13,741 nucleotides of DNA, taken from GCA-003244245 sp050700255. GTDB taxonomy: Bacteria > Actinomycetota > Actinomycetes > Mycobacteriales > Pseudonocardiaceae. Every line of letters starts with the position of its first letter. Position 1 is the first letter of the stretch. Of this stretch, positions 13,164-13,741 are shown piece by piece. Made by a program: the position numbers and the translations under genes. Below the pieces are notes generated by a model, which saw only the letters and a program-made list of their open reading frames with translations, had not been told where the DNA came from and did not search any database. The stretch spans positions 1 to 13,741 of the forward strand of contig JBOHGX010000264.1 in assembly GCA_050700255.1 (NCBI GenBank), written 5' to 3'.

Positions 13164-13741
13164 GGCCGGTCGACCTGCCGTGGTTGCGGCTTGGTTGCCA
13201 TGTCGCCGGCCGCCGTATCCTTGGCTGCCCCGCCGTCGGCTGCTACATCGTCTGCTGCGACACCGTCGACTGGTGTGGCGTTTCCTGAGGTGCCGATGGG
13301 ACCGGTGTCCAAGCCCCAGCGCACCGCTCCCGGTGCCAGCTGCTCACGCTGGGCGACCCGGGCCGAGGAGCGCAGCTGCCAGGGCACGCTGGTCACCATC
13401 ACCCCGGGCTCGAACAGCAGCCGGCCCTTGATCCGCAGCGCGCTCTGGTTGTGCAGGATCTGCTCCCACCAGTGGCCCACAACGTATTCCGGGATGAACA
13501 CCGTGACCACGCTACGGGGGTTGACCGAGCGCGCCCGCTTGACGTAGTCGATCACCGGCTTGGTGATCTCCCGGTAGGGCGACTCGACCACCTTGAGCGG
13601 AACCGGAAGCTCCCGGGCTTCCCACTCCGCGACCAGGCCTCGGGTGCTCGCGTCGTCGACGTTGACGGTGACCGCCTCGAGCACGTCGGGACGGGTGGCG
13701 CGGGCGTAGGCCAGCGCCCGCAGGGTCGGCAGGTGCACGGT
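13160..13741 (-). CDS. APC-superfamily amino acid permease, C-terminal cytoplasmic part (5' end outside window)
   Basis: 193 residues and a stop are visible; the frame stays open to the right edge, so the transmembrane part lies outside. Seen: the conserved soluble tail of this actinobacterial permease family, HLPTLRALAYARATRPDVLE, TVNVD, PVPLKVVESPYREITKPVID, RSVVTVFIPEYVVGHWWEQI, LHNQSALRIKGRLLFEPGVM, VTSVPWQLRSS. This region resembles a USP-like domain fused behind the permease. The end is a low-complexity Ala/Asp/Gly tail with repeated VAAD (about 30 residues, 13170-13270), probably disordered. The substrate is unknown. It is the upstream neighbour of the broken methyltransferase, overlapping it by 4 bp, as in related genomes. 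Confidence 0.9.
   Translation of the reverse strand, partial: TVHLPTLRALAYARATRPDVLEAVTVNVDDASTRGLVAEWEARELPVPLKVVESPYREITKPVIDYVKRARSVNPRSVVTVFIPEYVVGHWWEQILHNQSALRIKGRLLFEPGVMVTSVPWQLRSSARVAQREQLAPGAVRWGLDTGPIGTSGNATPVDGVAADDVAADGGAAKDTAAGDMATKPQPRQVDRP

Overview
The window is high-GC DNA with actinobacterial coding style: GTG starts, 4-bp start/stop overlaps and very dense packing. The core gene order, hemQ-hemG-hemE divergent from a DUF3000 gene and RNase D, then dxs, an RNA methyltransferase and an APC permease, matches from memory the hemQ-to-dxs region of Mycobacterium and its relatives. I infer a member of the Actinomycetia near Mycobacteriales/Pseudonocardiales. The genus cannot be read from the sequence alone.

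Left part (1-3206, minus strand): a heme operon hemE > hemG > hemQ in which each gene overlaps the next by 4 bp. HemE makes coproporphyrinogen III, HemG (CgoX) oxidises it, and HemQ decarboxylates coproheme. This is the coproporphyrin-dependent heme route of Gram-positive bacteria. hemQ runs off the left edge.

Middle left (3358-6387, plus strand): a small CxxC/CxxC protein, a DUF3000 protein, an orphan NarL/LuxR-type response regulator and an RNase D-type exonuclease, all in tight order. The RNase D gene appears to start at a CTG codon overlapping the stop of the regulator.

Accessory part (6388-10512): a divergent WYL-type regulator and short-chain dehydrogenase pair, a shattered AbiEi-antitoxin-like pseudogene, and an OmpR/EnvZ-type two-component pair. 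The 2.3-kb block with the regulator, dehydrogenase and relic is bounded by matching inverted repeats that overlap or closely follow the stop codons of the flanking genes. Each repeat set has two CTACCAACC boxes 32 bp apart, and each end can form a UUCAA-loop hairpin.

Right part (10575-13741, minus strand): dxs, the first enzyme of the MEP isoprenoid pathway, with an unusual in-frame repeat array encoding His-Cys-Asp units next to its thiamine-diphosphate motif. Upstream lies an RNA methyltransferase gene of the TrmA/RlmD family, inactivated by a frameshift and a large internal deletion, and then the 3' part of an APC-family permease.

I did not find a clear new defence system, CRISPR array, tRNA or rRNA. 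The most unusual signals are the dxs HCD repeat insertion, the inverted-repeat-bounded block, the likely CTG start of RNase D, and a perfect 20-bp palindrome inside the orphan response regulator gene.
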